Origin: Oegoconia quadripuncta | Lineage: Eukaryota; Arthropoda; Insecta; Lepidoptera; Autostichidae | Length of the DNA stretch: 64,000 nucleotides | Direction of reading: 5' to 3' | NCBI GenBank assembly: GCA_949316235.1 | Contig: OX438747.1 | Location: 34,115,601-34,179,600 of the forward strand | Shown: piece by piece, positions 10,250-25,220 of the stretch | Layout of the letters: every line of letters begins with the position of its first letter | Position numbering within the stretch: position 1 is the first letter of the stretch | Program-made: the position numbers and the translations under genes | Notes under the pieces: model-generated | Told to the model about the DNA's origin: nothing | Database searches by the model: none | The model's input: the letters and a program-made list of their open reading frames with translations, nothing else

Positions 10250-10520
10250 TCTTTTTTTTTCATCCCAACTTACGTTGAGGGCTTTTTGGAATGCTCACTA
10301 AAAGAATATATATAGATATACGCTTATATTAAATCAAAAAACATTAACATTGGATATATCGTGTCTTCTCTCCATAGAGTACATAGACAAATAATAATTA
10401 AAATTATTTATCTATGGTATTGGTAAGGAGGACCCATTACAGAAGGGCGTAGAGGAGTTCTGGAGGCATGTCATGCACGGAGTTGTAGCAGATACAGATT
10501 CTACCTTGGCAGCCTGAAAA
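10250..10520 (-). repeat. Dispersed repeat G, copy 2
   Basis: Same leading T-run plus ATCCCAACTTACGTTGAGG and same ending (GTTGTAGCAGATACAGATTC...GCCTGAAAAAAA) as 9205-9433, with an A/T-rich insertion in the middle. Confidence 0.5.
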
Positions 10521-10584
10521 AAACGTATATTAATCATGAGCGCAGGCTTAGAAATCTTAAAAAAAATTGAATTACTTGAGATAT

Positions 10585-11107
10585 TGGTGTCGATTCGGAT
10601 GTACACCAACTAAACTAAACTAAAACCAGTTTTAAAGTAGTAATGTCTCATTCTCCCTGGAACAGTACGATTAGAATTAGAATTATTTTATTTGCTCAAA
10701 ACATGGTATACAATGATAACAAGGGAAAAGGTGAACAATCATATTTTGTCACAATTACAATGGCATGCTGATATTTGTTTAGGTAAGTACTTATAATTAG
10801 GTTCAACAAGCATCTACTTTAATTCTAAATATTCTTTTATACTATAAAATACATTGTCACGAAGCCATTTACATAACTTTGTCCTAAATAATTGTATATT
10901 TAACAACTTCATATCATTTGGTAAATTATTGTAAATTCTGACACACATAGTTAAACAGCCCTTGTCATATTGCATTGTTCTAGGAACTTCTCTAAACACA
11001 AGTTTACTGGGGTCCCTTCGGTTTCTTCGGTTTACATAACAAGCGACGGCACCACTCCAGAACTAGATATAGTTTAGTTTAGTTGGTGTACATCCGAATC
11101 GACACCA
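10585..11107 (+). mobile_element. MITE family 2 copy split by a LINE 3' end
   Basis: The left half (10585-10671) and right half (11043-11107) together reproduce the 157-bp MITE. The interruption falls in the spacer after AACAGTACGA. The LINE therefore inserted after the MITE. Confidence 0.7.
10672..11042 (-). mobile_element. LINE 3' end inside a MITE
   Basis: On the minus strand, 10999-10814 encodes the last about 61 residues of a reverse transcriptase (IYNNLPNDMK ... LRDNVFYSIKEYL pattern, common to CR1/Jockey-group C-termini) and a stop. A UTR follows, ending in ATAATTCTAATTCTAAT. Strongly 5'-truncated. Confidence 0.7.
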
Positions 11108-11218
11108 TTGTGTAGAGACCATAAATATTATTGAAAATAAGTGATTCTAGAAAATTTCTTAGAACTTCATTGAGATGAAGGGACACACGGAACTCTATAA
11201 CATCATATTTTTTAAGTG

Positions 11219-11289
11219 TCAGTTTAAAGACAACATCATCCTGCGGGTACACCCCAATTTCTCTAATTTTTCCACCTTTATCGAACATT
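11219..11289 (-). CDS. Gene B candidate terminal exon 19
   Basis: Acceptor attttgaatgcag, then 2 nt plus 23 codons in the required phase, ending TGA. It would add a Lys/Leu-rich tail with two Cys ([15 protein letters not shown]...). The intron to exon 18 would be 233 nt. No clear AATAAA follows, because a MITE lies at 11107. Another terminal exon is possible. Confidence 0.35.
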
Positions 11290-14200
11290 CTGCATTCAAA
11301 ATGTCCAACAAATCAGATGATGGAAATCGGATCAGTCGTATTTCATTCACGAGTTTGGGATCACCTCTTTAATTTCCATTTAAACATGTCGGTGGTAGTT
11401 TTTGTTACAATTTATATATTACTACTAGATGTGTTTATCCTGCTTTGATTATTATGGTCCTATTTATTATATGTATATAGATTAACTACAAGAGCTTCAG
11501 ATGTGAAAACTGTCATACGTACTTTGAGCTTGACCTTGGCTTTGGGCTTGGCTTTGGGATTGGCTTTGGGCTTGGCTCTGAGATTGACTCTGGGCTTGGC
11601 TCTGGGCTTGGCTCTGGGCTTGGCTCTGGGCTTGGCTCTGGGCTTGGCTTTGGGCTTGACTCTGGGCTTGGCTCTGGGCTTGGCTTTCAGCTTGGCTCTG
11701 GGCCTGGCTTTGGGCTTGGCTTTGGGCTTGACTCTGGGCTTGGTTCTGGGCCTGTCTCTGGGCTTGGCTCTGGGCTTGACTCTGGGCTTGGCTCTGGGCT
11801 TGACTCTGGGCTTGGCTCTCAGCTTGACTCTGGGCTTGGCTCTCAGCTTGACTCTGGGCTTGGCTTTGGGCCTGGCTCTGGGCCTGGCTCTGGGCCTGGC
11901 TCTGGGCCTGGCTCTGGGCTTGGCTCTGGGCTTGACTCTGAGCTTGACTCTGAGCTTGACTCTGTGCTTGACTCTGGGCTTGACTTTGAGCTTGACTCTG
12001 GGCTTGGCTCTGGGCTTGGCTCTGAGCTTGACTCTGGGCTTGGCTCTGAGCTTGGCTCTGGGCTTGGCTCTGAGCTTGGCTTTGAGCTTGGCTCTGAGCT
12101 TGGCTCTGAGCTTGGCTCTGAGCTTGGCTCTGGGCTTGACGCTGGGCTTGACTCTGGGCTTGACTCTGGGCTTGACTTTGAGCTTGACTCTGGGCTTGTC
12201 TCTGGGCTTGACTCTGAGCTTGACTCTGAGCCTGGCTTTGAGCTTGACTCTGAGCTTGTCTTTGACTTTGACTCTGAGCTTGGCTTTGAGCTTGGCTTTG
12301 AGCCTGGGCTTGTCTCTGACTTTGAGCTTGTCTCTGGGCCTGACTCTGAGCTTGACTCTGGCTTTGAGCTTGACTCTGGCCTTGGCTTTGGGCTTGACTC
12401 TGACTTTGAGCTTGACTTTGACTTTGGGTATATCCTGTAAAAAGTTATCGTTATGATCAGATATCAGAAAGAGAAAAAGAGAGTGTGATCGATATCTGAT
12501 TGATGCTATATCAATTTACCTTTAGGAATGATCCTCATAATTAGAACTGGGACGCCATTTTCGTGAACCTCTGTGTATTCGAAATCGTATTCGTCGTTAT
12601 CAGCGAGGACTGAAATCAGAATTCAAGAATTTACCTTCAATTGTTTCGATGTTGAATGTAGGTTCCTTTATTCGTTCTGTTTTTGGTATTATACTAGCAG
12701 AAAATGACAGCTACCTATCAATTGATATGAGCAATGTTTATAAATTTGAAATCCCTAAGCAGCCCTTTTGCGATATATTACCTAACGAGATCACCTAGAG
12801 TAGAGTACTTACATGGAATCTGGACATATCTGGATTGTCCTGAAACAAAAATGAGAAACAAAGTTGAATTGATATGATTTATTTGTGAGAATATGCAAAG
12901 TCTTGCATGGTATATTGGAAATGACAATGACCCTGACTTAGCGATCAGCAGGAATCAGAAAGAAATACTCAGGAGCTGGAATTGGCGACATAAATTATAT
13001 AGGGATTCCAAAAAAAAATGCTACGGATGCTACATGCCTAGGTCACATTGACATATTTATATCAACTTCACGGTTTATAATGCCTTTGAAGTAACCGACA
13101 ATTCCTCAAAAAGTAGCGTTGCGGACAGACATTGCTGACGGAGCACGTATTTCCTTTCGTCAGTATCTTGCTTGCATCCCACCAACTAGAGACGCCTGCT
13201 TCTGATGGTCGCGTTTTATTTAATGTACCATTTCTTTAATCAAATTGGTTGACCCCGATATAAAAATTTCGTTTTCCCAGCAGGTATAATGCCGCGAAGC
13301 ACGCGACTCTCACGCAATAGAATGTCGTCGCAATCTTCACAAACCTTCACTAAATATTACGGCAATAATCACAAACAAAATTTGAAAATGGACTTTTCGA
13401 CAATTTTATCGCCACAACAAATTGACTGCATCGATTATCGCCGTATTGTTCTATACAAGCTAGATACTATAGACAGAACAGCATTATATCGATGATGAAA
13501 GAACTCAATGTCTACGACAATTGTCTCCAGCTACACTGAGACGGGAAGGAGTGCTGTCAATATTAGAAATGCAGGATGGTTAATAAAGCAAGTAGACATT
13601 TTCAGAGCCTTCAACCAGTCTAGTTCTGAGCACCTCAACAAATTTCAAATGGTGACGTTTGATCATGTTGAGGACCGACATAAGTACTAAACACGTAGCT
13701 TTCAGCTGCGTCGCGAGGGGCGACGTAACCTCATTGTATGACAACAGCGTGCAACACATGATACCTCGCCAATCAGGAATAAAGATGGGGATATGATCCA
13801 GTAGTAATGCGTGACATCGTCTGTGTCCATTGCTGATGTACTCGACAATGCTGGATGTTATCACCAGATTACGAAATACACAGATGCAGTTTGCCCCGAC
13901 GCATCGTACCCTTCACTAATCCACAGAGGGCGTTAAACGCACAGCTTGTGATTCTCGCTTCCATATTGTTATGGTTGACAAATGCAACACACCAGAAGCG
14001 CCATCGGAGTCGCATTCTACAAAACACTAAACCTACATCATCGAATAAACCGCATATTGTAATACTGTCTACACCGTGAATAGTCCAGTGTGTGCATGTG
14101 AGAAAATAATATATTAAGGCAGTGTCACATGTAAGAAAAAGAAAACGAACGCACCGCCATCGTAACCTGTTTTGAAGAACAGGCCATCAGAAGTCGTCAA

Positions 14201-17200
14201 ACGTGGTATGAATTTGCCCAATATTTTGTGTTATTACGACAGTTCACGCACACTTTGGCAGATAAAAAATTGTCACACCCAATGAGCTCTTTGTTCGTCT
14301 ATACGCTACGATATTTTAAGTCGATCGATATATTCTTGACCAATGTTTTTAAATTTTTGTTCATGTGATTTCGGAAAAAAATAAATATCACTGAACGGTA
14401 GCAAGCAGATTTTTATACAAACCCGCGATTGTGCTAACCACCCCCGATTATGCTAACATATTAACTAGATAGTAGATTTAATACCAACTAAACCGATTTG
14501 ACTCGAATGTTTATAAAATAAAGTTCGCTTCAACAATTCGTGAACGTTAGCATATGTGAAAGATATTGATATCACAAGTGGTGAATTAACAAAAAGTGAA
14601 CCTATGATAAACAAGTATTGGATGATACATACCTTGGCTCTGGCTTTGGGCTTGGCTCTGGCTTTGAGCTTGACTCTGGCTTTGGGCTTGACTCTGGCTC
14701 TGGGCTTGGCTTTGGGCTTGGCTCTGGCTTTGGGCTTGGCTCTGGCTTTGGGCTTGGCTTTGGGCTTGGCTCTGGCTTTGAGCTTGGCTCTGGCTTTGGG
14801 CTTGACTCTGACTTTGACCTTGACTTTGACTGCCGTCGTCGCAGGAATCATGGCAGGTTTCAACTCCGTTGTCATCACAATCGTCGTGATAGGTGGTCAC
14901 TCCGTTGTTGTTTGTGGAAGACGAGTGAGATGAGTAGTGATAAGCTGCGGATTTGATTAATAGTCCAAAATATTTATTTCATAGGATAAAATTTATTGAA
15001 TACAAACGTGCGAAGAATTTGTGGTTCGAAAGATCGTTGTTAAGATAACTTGTTGGTCGCCACAATTATACCTGTACTTGTGTACTTCTTCAACGAATGC
15101 AAGTGCGAAAGAGACCCCCGGGTAATGAGTACGTAACTGAACTTAGAAATGACGATCTTTCGAACCATTAGCGCTATCGTTCATCGAGGAAGTATTCTGT
15201 CGCTGTATCGTGTCAATTCGTGTCTAGCATCGTAACTGTTTCGTACCGCACTTCTCTGCACGTTTCTACTTTGAAGTTCAGTCTTTACGGACTCATTTAG
15301 AATACGGGCTCTGATCCTTGCAATGGTAGACGGTTTATAGGCTAAATGCTCATCATTACGTGAAGGACTGTGTTGGTTTATGACTATTAAGATATTTTAT
15401 GTTAATAAACTTTATCACTAAATAGTATTAAACAAAGCCGCTTTGTCCCTATGTTTGTTTCTCCACTTACTTCATCTAAAGCACAATTTTCATTATCATT
15501 TAGAGATTTTTTTCGGAAGATTTCTATGGTATTTTATTAACTGGATACGCGTTTGACCACAATCTTACCTGATGGAAAGTGTCGATGTGGCCGAAGATGA
15601 AGCCTGCTATCTCAGTATATGCCTATTCACACGTACATGTTTATTATACATATTTATGGAAAGTAATTGCGCCCATACAGAGGCGGGGCAGGTCGTTATT
15701 AATTAATATAATACTCACAGTTAGGTTGTGCCTGACTCTGGCTTTGGGCTTGACTCTGGCTTTGGGCTTGGCCCTGACCTTGGCTTTGACCTTGACTTTG
15801 AGCTTGGCTTTGAGCTTGGCTTTGGGCTTGGCTTTGATCTTGGCTTTGAGCTTGGCTTTGAGCCTGGCTTTGGGCTTGACTTTGAGCTTGGCTTTGGGCT
15901 TGACTTTGAGCTTGGCTTTGGGCTTGACTTTGAGCTTGGCTTTGGGATTGACTTTGAGCTTGGCTCTGGGCTTGCGATTGGCTCTGATTCGGACTACCAT
16001 CGTCGCAAGAATCTTCGCAGCTTTCAACACCGTTGTCATTGCATTCGCTATGATGGGTGACTACTCCGTTGTTGTTTGTTGTAGAGGAACTAGATGAGTG
16101 GTAGTAATCTGTGAAATTAATAATAATACACAATAATACAAAAGTACACGTGGTCCAGTTTCGTGAAGACAATCAAGAAGATAAGTTCTTTATTGAGTAA
16201 CCATCAGTGGAATTTTTATATGAATGTTTCCGCGCTTCAGAAGGCATGTCAGTCGGTCCCGGTTATTTCCAATAAGATATTGCTTTTTAACATTAACATT
16301 ATTTGACAATCTACACTATAAGACGCCTACGAAAACCTGTAAAGGCTTGTGTGTAATGCGAATGAGGTCACTGACCCGCCGCGTTATTAATTATTACAAA
16401 AGTATGTAACGTAAATATCTTAGCTTGAAAACGTTGAGTATGAAATCGCCCTAGAAGTTCACCGACTTAGTTCAACGACTGCCTTCAAATAAAAACCACC
16501 GAGAACGTCTGTTTAATGTATTCTGTGAAACACGAAAACACTATTATACTAATAATTATAATATACTCACTGTTTGGATGATTTTGGCCTTGACTCTGGG
16601 CTTGGCTCTGAGCTTGGCTTTGGGCTTGGCTCTGCCCTTGGCCCTGGCCTTGGCTCTGGGCTTGGCTTTGGGCTTGGCTCTGGGATTGAGATTGGGCTGG
16701 TACGTAAGTAGGACCTTCTGCAAACAATTACAAAAGAATTTTTCAAGCTTGAAATTGATAGAATATGCAGGTAAAGAGGAAGGCGGAAAGTAGAGAGATG
16801 TGGAAAAATCTCCACCGACAAGAGCATGGCTCTTAAATCAGATGATGATGAGATTGATAGAATTTTGGAAGTATTGCTTTGCCTACTTGTTACTCAACCA
16901 CTTATGTATATTCGTAAGTATTTGTGATTCACCTATCGGTGATATCTCGCTCTTTGTCATAACACTGAATCAAACTTACAAATACACATGAAAGTAAAAA
17001 GGATTATTTTCGCCCGTCCACAAAAAAATTTGTTGCAAATGTTATCATTTCGCTCAAGCATACAAAACCCGTTTTTTGTTTATTATGTAAGGCTTGGCAA
17101 TTAAGCCATCAGCATAAACACGAAAACATTCTTCTAACGACAGAATGCTTTACGGAAGATTTTGCGGCTTCTTGTGGTCACCCGAAACTTTGTTACGCAC

Positions 17201-20200
17201 TTTAATTTACACTTGCACACCATTATAAGCTTCAAAACTCAGAATGCTCAAATTTCAAGAAATAAAAACAAAAATGCAACATCACTCGCTGAGTTTCCGT
17301 CAAGTCTAAATAAACCCATGTGAAAGCGATAAATTGTTTGATTGATACCGAGTATTTAAAATAATACTAGCATAGTAAATTATAGCTTACCATCACAGCA
17401 TTCGTCGCCACCGGCTGAAACAAGGAGTATAAAATGATACAAATACAAATACAAATAGTTTATTTGCCAATGAGATACTGAAGTTATAAATCGCACGCTC
17501 GTTTAAGAGGGTTTATCCCGCACGGCATTCCATACAAATTTTCATCACGAAAACCTTCATAAGTCCGACACGACACTTAAAAACATTGAAAACATACTAC
17601 TCTCCCCCATGAAGCTACTAGAGCAAGGCGAATAGGTGTGAGAGAGACGGAGATAGAGGCTAATGCCGTGATAGACAGAGTGAGGGAGAAGTTTAAGAAG
17701 CCGAGGCCTTTGAGTGAAAAGAAGCGAATTGTTAAGTAAGTTTGTTTTTTTATATTTCATCAAAATTTCAACAAAAAGATTTATTCAAACTTTATATTTT
17801 ATTATCGGAAAATTTGGCCTCAAAAGTTAGTATGGAATGCCGAGTTAAACCCTCTTAATGAGATAATTAAAACTTTGACGAGAGCGCCACTGGACTCCCT
17901 CTTAATTTGATTTGTTAGAGGATAGGTTTAAACACTTACATTCATTGCAGCCATCTATATAAAAAAAACAAAAATTAGTCTTAAAAAAGCAATAAATTTT
18001 ATTCCGAAGACCTCATTTAGAAAAAAAAATATTATATAGTAAGTCAAAATCGTCATACGAAAAAAAATATGTGAAAATACAATAATTGGCTTTTCATTCG
18101 AGATGTCAGAGTTTTTTTTTTATGCACATCGGGTTGTTACTTGACCTCAATCACGCGTGATGTTAAGTGAAGATGAGGTCGAAGTTGGAAGCGTACTGAC
18201 CCGGAAACCCCAACACATTTGGGGGACTGGCTATCTTATCTCTCCCAACAGGAACACAACAATGCTTTTCACATTGCTGTTTGGCGGCAGATTTAGATAA
18301 GATGGTGGTAGCTAGCCAGGCGGACTTTTAAAATGCCCTACCACCAACCAAACCGAGTATTTAAACATGTACCCCGCTGGGGATCGAACCCGCGACCTCC
18401 GAATCGTAAACCCAATGTTGTTTACATTGACTCACGGAGGCGGTCATAAATCTAAAACAGCAAATTGTATGTCTTTTATGCCTTTTGTTCACATGTGAAT
18501 ATATACATATAATTGTACAATGTTGTTTGTATATGGTGACATTTGTGTGCTGTGCATGCTGCATATATTATACTAGCTTTCCTCCCGCGACTTCGTCCGC
18601 GTGGAAGATTTTATCAAAATACAAACAACAAACTTTCATCCCCTATTTTATCCCCTTGGGGGTAGAATTTATCAAAATCCTTTCTTAGCGGATGCCTACG
18701 TCATAACATCTACCTGCATGCCAAATTTCAGCCCGAACCATCCAGTGGTTTGGGCTGGGCGTTGATAGATCACTATGTCAGTCACCTTTGAGTTATATAT
18801 ATTTAGATTGGGTCATTACCTATGAAATTGGAGTTTTTTTTCTTTCGTTAATCATAAATGTACCAATTCCTGCGATTTTCAAAGCTATATCCAAATTTGT
18901 TTTTTATTTGGAAAATGGAATATTGTTTCAAGGTTTCACCTGAAATATTTTTTAATTTCTGGGCTAAATCACATAATAAAAAAATTTGAACAGAGCTCTT
19001 TTCATGTGCTTCCCATAATCATTTCTTAGATTCGCTGAAACTTTTATAAAGCGGTTACTTTTAAAAATTAACGCTGCCTATACTTAACTTAATGTTATCC
19101 GATAATACACATAAATTTTAGCTAAATTTGGCTTTGGCGTTCCTAAAAAAAAAACAAAAATGTTTGTATGGAGAAAACAGTCTTAATGAAATTTTCATAC
19201 AAAACGCCAATTTCATAGGTAAGGACCTAATATATATGATAAAGATGAGCGGGGTCACCTGCCACAAGCATACTTATTATGCTTACTAGCTTGACTCCAT
19301 CCACTGTTCATAGTCACTATTATTTTAGACTGATATCAAGATTTTTGCATTTGTACTTACCACCGTTGTTGATTGGCACTGGAAAGAAAAAAAAAACACT
19401 ATTATTGCGATGTGAAAATAACATATTATCTTAAAATACGTTCAAATAGGTCGGACATACCTTCCCACAAACGAATCCTTTTAATAATTTTTTTTTATGC
19501 ACGACGAGTTCGTATTTGACCTCAATCACACCTGATGTTAAGTGAAGATGAGGTAGAAGGTGGAAGCGTACTGACCCGGAAACCCCAACACATTTGTGGG
19601 ACTGGCTATCTTTTCTCTGACAACCGGAACACAACAGTGCTATTAACATTGCTGCTTGGCGGCAGATTTAGATAAGATGGTGGTAGCTAGCCAGGCGGAC
19701 ATTTAAAATGCCCTACCACCAACCAAACCGAGTACTTAAACATGTAAGCTGGGAATCGAACCCGCGACCTCCGAATCGTAAACCCAATGTTGTTTAGATT
19801 GAGCCACGGAGGCGGTTATAATTTGTAAATGTAGAAAACCCCAAATAAGTATGTAGTTAACGAAAATTCGGACTAAGAGGTTCGACTCTTCAATCATAAT
19901 GCGAACAGCCAAGGCATGGAATCCCTTCCGGCGTCAGTCTTTCCTGAATCCTGCAACCTTGGGATCTTCAAGAGCAGAGTGAATAGGCATCTACTCTGAA
20001 ATCGCATGCTTCAATAATCGACCACATCGTCACTTTCCATTAGCAGGGCTACTAAGTACAACTTCGGGCGATTTAAATGAGAAAGAGTCGCGTGACATAT
20101 CGCGTGATATGGCCTCAAGTTGACGCTTGAGAATCTGCTGCATATTAAACAATATCAGAAAAAATGGTCTTTTGATAGTGGTCGGCTGTGGTCGGCTCCG

Positions 20201-23200
20201 ACAAATGGGTAATGACGGTTGGATTGCCGACCGTCGGAACGTCTGTAGCAATGTCGGAAAGATAGCCACGTCGTCGGCTCCAATTTTGCTGGCGCCAGTC
20301 AAATCGGAACGTCTATCTGCACTATTAAAACAGTTGAATACATACCTACTCCTCCTCCTTGGCTCTGACTTTGACTTTGAGCTTGACTTTGTGCTTGACT
20401 CTGCCCTCCTTGCGCTTGACTTTGTGCTTGTGCCTGCGCTTGGCTCTGAGATTGCCCTACGGAAGCAGGGTAAACACCACCTGCAAGAAATTCAAAAATA
20501 CTATTATTTCTTCAATTTAGTAACTAATATCTTTGTTTAAGCTTCATTACTATGGAGCGTATGGCCCGTATTAATAAATCAATCGCAATACAAGTCTTGA
20601 GGCTGTATCAACAGAGATGTGTCTTAAGAAGTTGACGCTATCTCAAGCTCCGTGCTAATTTATAAACCAATCTTGAGGTCTAAAAAGGGACATGTTAAAA
20701 ATGTACTATAAACATGATTGTAACAATAGGGCAGCCATTATTGCCTACAGAAGAGAGTACCCAGATAGAGAAGTTCGTTCTGGTACGTATTTACGTAAGC
20801 TGGATCATTGTATTGCACAACGAGGACGTCACTTCGAACATCTGCTTTGAATAGGTACATGTACTTACTAAGAAATAAAATGTATGGAAGAGTTTAATAT
20901 AATTTTTTTGGATATTTCTCGTTTTATTTTTAAAAAGTTATTAATGTCATTTTACTCATTAGGTAAAGTATTTTCGATATCAGTTTAAAGTCTTTTGATA
21001 TATATAATTTCCGTAACGGAATAATCGCCTGTGCACACTTAACGATTACACCCAGTATATCTACTTTTTTATTCATTTTGATATTTATTTATAATTATGA
21101 GTTCCAGATAAATTTTCCATGATAAGAACCTTACGAACTAGATGGCGCTGTGTGTAGGTCTAAGGATATTATTATTATTACTCCCTATGCCCTATTTTTT
21201 CCTTGCGGTAAAAAAACTAAGCCTGTATGTTACGTGTTTTAAAAAAACTTTCTCGAAGTAATTCGTTTTTAGGCTTTTTGGCGGGAACTCGGCGAGTGAA
21301 GTAGCATTTTTCTTTATAATTCTTATAATTTGTGCATTCTAACTTTTGAAGCTTAATAATGGCAGAATATTGTGCAGCAAACGTTAGTGTTGGTGTACAG
21401 GTGAAAGGAAGTGTAAATTAAAGTGCGTAACGGAGCTTTCGGGTTCCCACAAGAAGCCGCCAAAATCTTTTGTAAAGCATTCTGCCACTTTACTGAAGAA
21501 TGACTTGACCGTGACTAGACTCTGTATACGACAAGTATACGACGAATTACTTGTTTTGACTGAGGCTGACTTATAAACTGAAGAAATAAGAGAAAATTTT
21601 TCACTCGAAACTGGCAGTAATGTCCCTCGACAGTGAGGTTGACTGGTTGCCATCCTCAAAAATAAGAAGAAGAAGAATTCGTTTTTACCGCGGCGAATCA
21701 CCGTATGATCTGCTGATAGATTTTAGTCTGAATTACAAGCGAATTTATTATTATATGACACGTACCATCACTGCAGCCGTCGTCACCATGTGCTGAAACA
21801 TAAAGTGTTTTAGTTAATAAATTAGTTACGAAGATAACCATTTCATAAATACATGACAGTAGGTACCTAAGTATCATAACTTAAGTTTAATCTTGAGATC
21901 GTTTTATTAATTAAGAAGACTCGGAGACTCGAGCCTTTTGCAACTAGGGTTGCCAGATCATAATATAAATATTTGTTTCGTTGTTTGGATGTTTATATAA
22001 ATATTTATGTATGTTTATCCGTTATCTAGTATCCATAGCACAAGCTTTGCTTAGTTTGGGACTAGAGGATAGGTGTAAATGTCCGAAATATTTATTTATT
22101 ATTTATTTTTTTGAACCATTGCGCATTTTTCGACTGTGCACACATGGCGTTACCAGCATGCATTAAATACAAATAGCAAGCGGAGGAGGTACAGTAGATA
22201 AGGGGGACGAATTATAAGAAGGCAGGACATTCCTCCTTTAAGATACCATCTGGCAACCCTATTTGCAACACTAAATGAAATTAATCAAAATAAAGAAATA
22301 ATTGAAACACTCACAATCGTCGCAACAGTCATCTAGAAAAAAATATGTTAATTAGTAATCATTATACAAGATAATGTTATGAACCCTAGCCAAATTCGTA
22401 CTGAGCACACAGATCAACAGAAAAATACTAACATAAGGCACTAATCCAATCAAGGACGAGGAGGCGATTAGTTTTCAATTATATACTCGCTCAAGAAACG
22501 AACAAAAGATAAAGATCCCGTGTAGGAAAAAAGAGAGATATATTTATAGTTCATATACATATATAGTTCATATTTATCCATATGTTATGGAAGAGCGGGG
22601 TTTTCTAACGAAATGAAATGAAATGAAATGAAAATCATTTATTCATGTAGGCAATACAATATGCACTTATGAACGTCACTTGTTTTTTAAACTACCACTA
22701 GCTCGGAACGCGACCACTACTGAGAAGAGCTAGCGAGAAACTCAGAGGGTTTACACAAGTATAAATATACTTAAAAGAAAACCCCAACACTAAAAATGTT
22801 AGGTATCTAATAAATGAAAATTTACCTTTTTTTGTATTTTTGATATATATATAGTTCATATAGAGATATATTTGGAATTTAAAAATTAAATTATTATTCA
22901 ATATGTCTAGACGTCAAAATAAATTTAATATTTGCATGTCCGCTTGCGGGCTGAATACAATGTACTATCAATTTTTAATTATTAAGATCTTGTTTATACT
23001 GTATTCTCACAAATAAACTTATTATCTTATATTGGCTGTTCACACTGCCAGCGAGAACTCTCTCTTCACTAGTTGATCGCAGCGATAAAAGCTATAAACG
23101 ATATAACTCGCTCAGCGGTACTCGCCAAGCGATGCCCGCTTGGCGGGCAGAGCGATCATTCTACTGTACAACGTGGAGTACACGTATTTACTATGAATTG

Positions 23201-25189
23201 AACACGTGTGTCTTGCGTACAGGTTTGTACAGGACTGTATGGGCCACCCCGCCCCTGAGCGAGTCAAAGTCAAAGTCAAAAATGCTTTATTTTGTAGGTA
23301 CACAGAGTACGTTAGTTAGTGATGGTAAAGGAGAAGAGATGCCTGTTAGCCACAGTTGAGAACCGAAGAGGAAAGATGATAGGTCACTTGATACGACATG
23401 ATATTTTTTTGAAGAACATAATTGAGGGAAAGATTGAAGGAATTAGAGGAAGGGGAAGACCTAGGCGTAATTACTTTGACCAAGTGAAAGAGAAGGTGAA
23501 TGTCGTGTCGTACCAAGAGGGCGGAAAGTAGAGAGACATGGTCGTTACTCCACCGACAAGAGCATAGCTCTTAAATTGAAGAAGAAGACAGAGTACACTT
23601 AAAATAGTCAATTTTACATTTTTTAAGCTACTGCTTGTTCAAAACGCAACTTTCCCCTGAGAAGAACAAGCAAGAAACTCGAAGGGTTGCTCTTTGAAAA
23701 TCTGGCTTTGATTTTACATAAAGGTTTTATATTTTCATTATTAATTTTGAAATAGCCTGGCATGCGAACGATCTGATTATGTCCAGGGATGATTATCATC
23801 TAAATAGTCTGATATATTATTATTATTTATAATATGCTCTGTTAATAAGTTTCCGTTTTACAGTATCTTTAAATTTATTGAATGGGAGATTTTATATATT
23901 ATCAACTGGAACCTTATTGAAAAAGCGTATACATAACCCTTTGAATGAATTACTGACTTTGCGGCGGCGACTTATGTGACCTGCAAGTTTATCTTTATTT
24001 CTTGTATTGACATCATGTTTATCATTATTTCTCCTAAATGATGCTATATTTTTTTGACATATATTAAATTTTCAAAAATGAACTGTGAGAAAAGGTTAGA
24101 ATGTTATGTTTACACTTTAAACCAATCTTTAAGTGACACTGCAGGTCTCAATTGATAAATTGCGCGAACGGATCGTTTTTGTAAAACAAAGATTGTATAT
24201 ATATCCGCGGCATTTTCCAACAGCAAGATACCGTAAGACATCAAGCTGTGGAAATAACTAAGTGGTGTGAGTAATCGCCCGTCACAATCGAACACTCGCT
24301 TCATAGCTACACACTTGCTCCTCGCCGCTCGCCAACTCGTTTCTAGCTTTAATCGCTTCTCGTTCATCGTCGTCGATGGGACCAGTGCCTTACAAAGGAT
24401 AATCTTCTTTAAATCTGATTACAATCTAAGGGCCCAAAGAGATTTAACTAATAATGCCATCTAGGTTTGAATAGCAAAAACACGTATTCAATAAGACCAT
24501 CTGTATCTCAGTAGCGAATCAGTAGTAAAGCTTCAGAACAACAGATGGCGCTTATTAGAATAATGGTCAATGTTCTACAAACGTGTATGGCAATTATTTT
24601 TGTATTCGAATTATTACGTATGAAATATTTACTTAGGTCCAGTCGTTTTACCGTAACGAGAATTGCAATTTTGTTATGCGCAACGCGGCATATTTACATG
24701 TTAATTAGAGCAAAGTGGAATTCGACCTCTCACTTGGGCGTAGTACACTAGACAGAGACTAAGGCACGTATTAATAAATCAATCTCAGTAGAAGTCTTGA
24801 GGCTGTATCAACCGAGATGCGTCTTAAGCAGTTGACGCTATCTCAAGCTCCGTGCTAATTTATAAACCAATGTTGAGGTCACTTCTCCAAGTATTCGCCT
24901 CAGCGGCAAATGAATGATAGTCTTGAGTTCCGTTTATTAATACGTGAAACTCTCAAATGAGTACTGCTTGAGTAAGGTAAGTTTCAGGTCTCAAGTTAGG
25001 TTTATTAATCAACACGTTTACTTGAGCCCGGTCACAAGGCTGTTCTCAATCTTGAATATTGTTTATTACAGGGGGGGACTGAAAATCAGCAACACTGCTG
25101 AGTCCCTACCCATTCATCACAATACTGTGGTTCTCGATTCTATGTATGCTTGTGTTTTTTTTTTCTTTTTTGTGATGAATAAATACCTT

Positions 25190-25220
<31 letters not shown>

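Noticed and set aside
11503..12456. Long plus-strand ORF of Leu-Gly/Leu-Ala repeats
   Set aside because: It is the antisense of the gene B Q-repeat exon. The plus reading has no splice or signal-peptide support, while the minus reading matches splice sites and phase.
14556..16727. Plus-strand Leu/Gly- or Gly/Phe-rich and minus-strand Lys/Pro-rich ORFs over the other Q exons
   Set aside because: Alternative frames of the same degenerate repeats, which stay open because the 12-bp repeat lacks stops in several frames.
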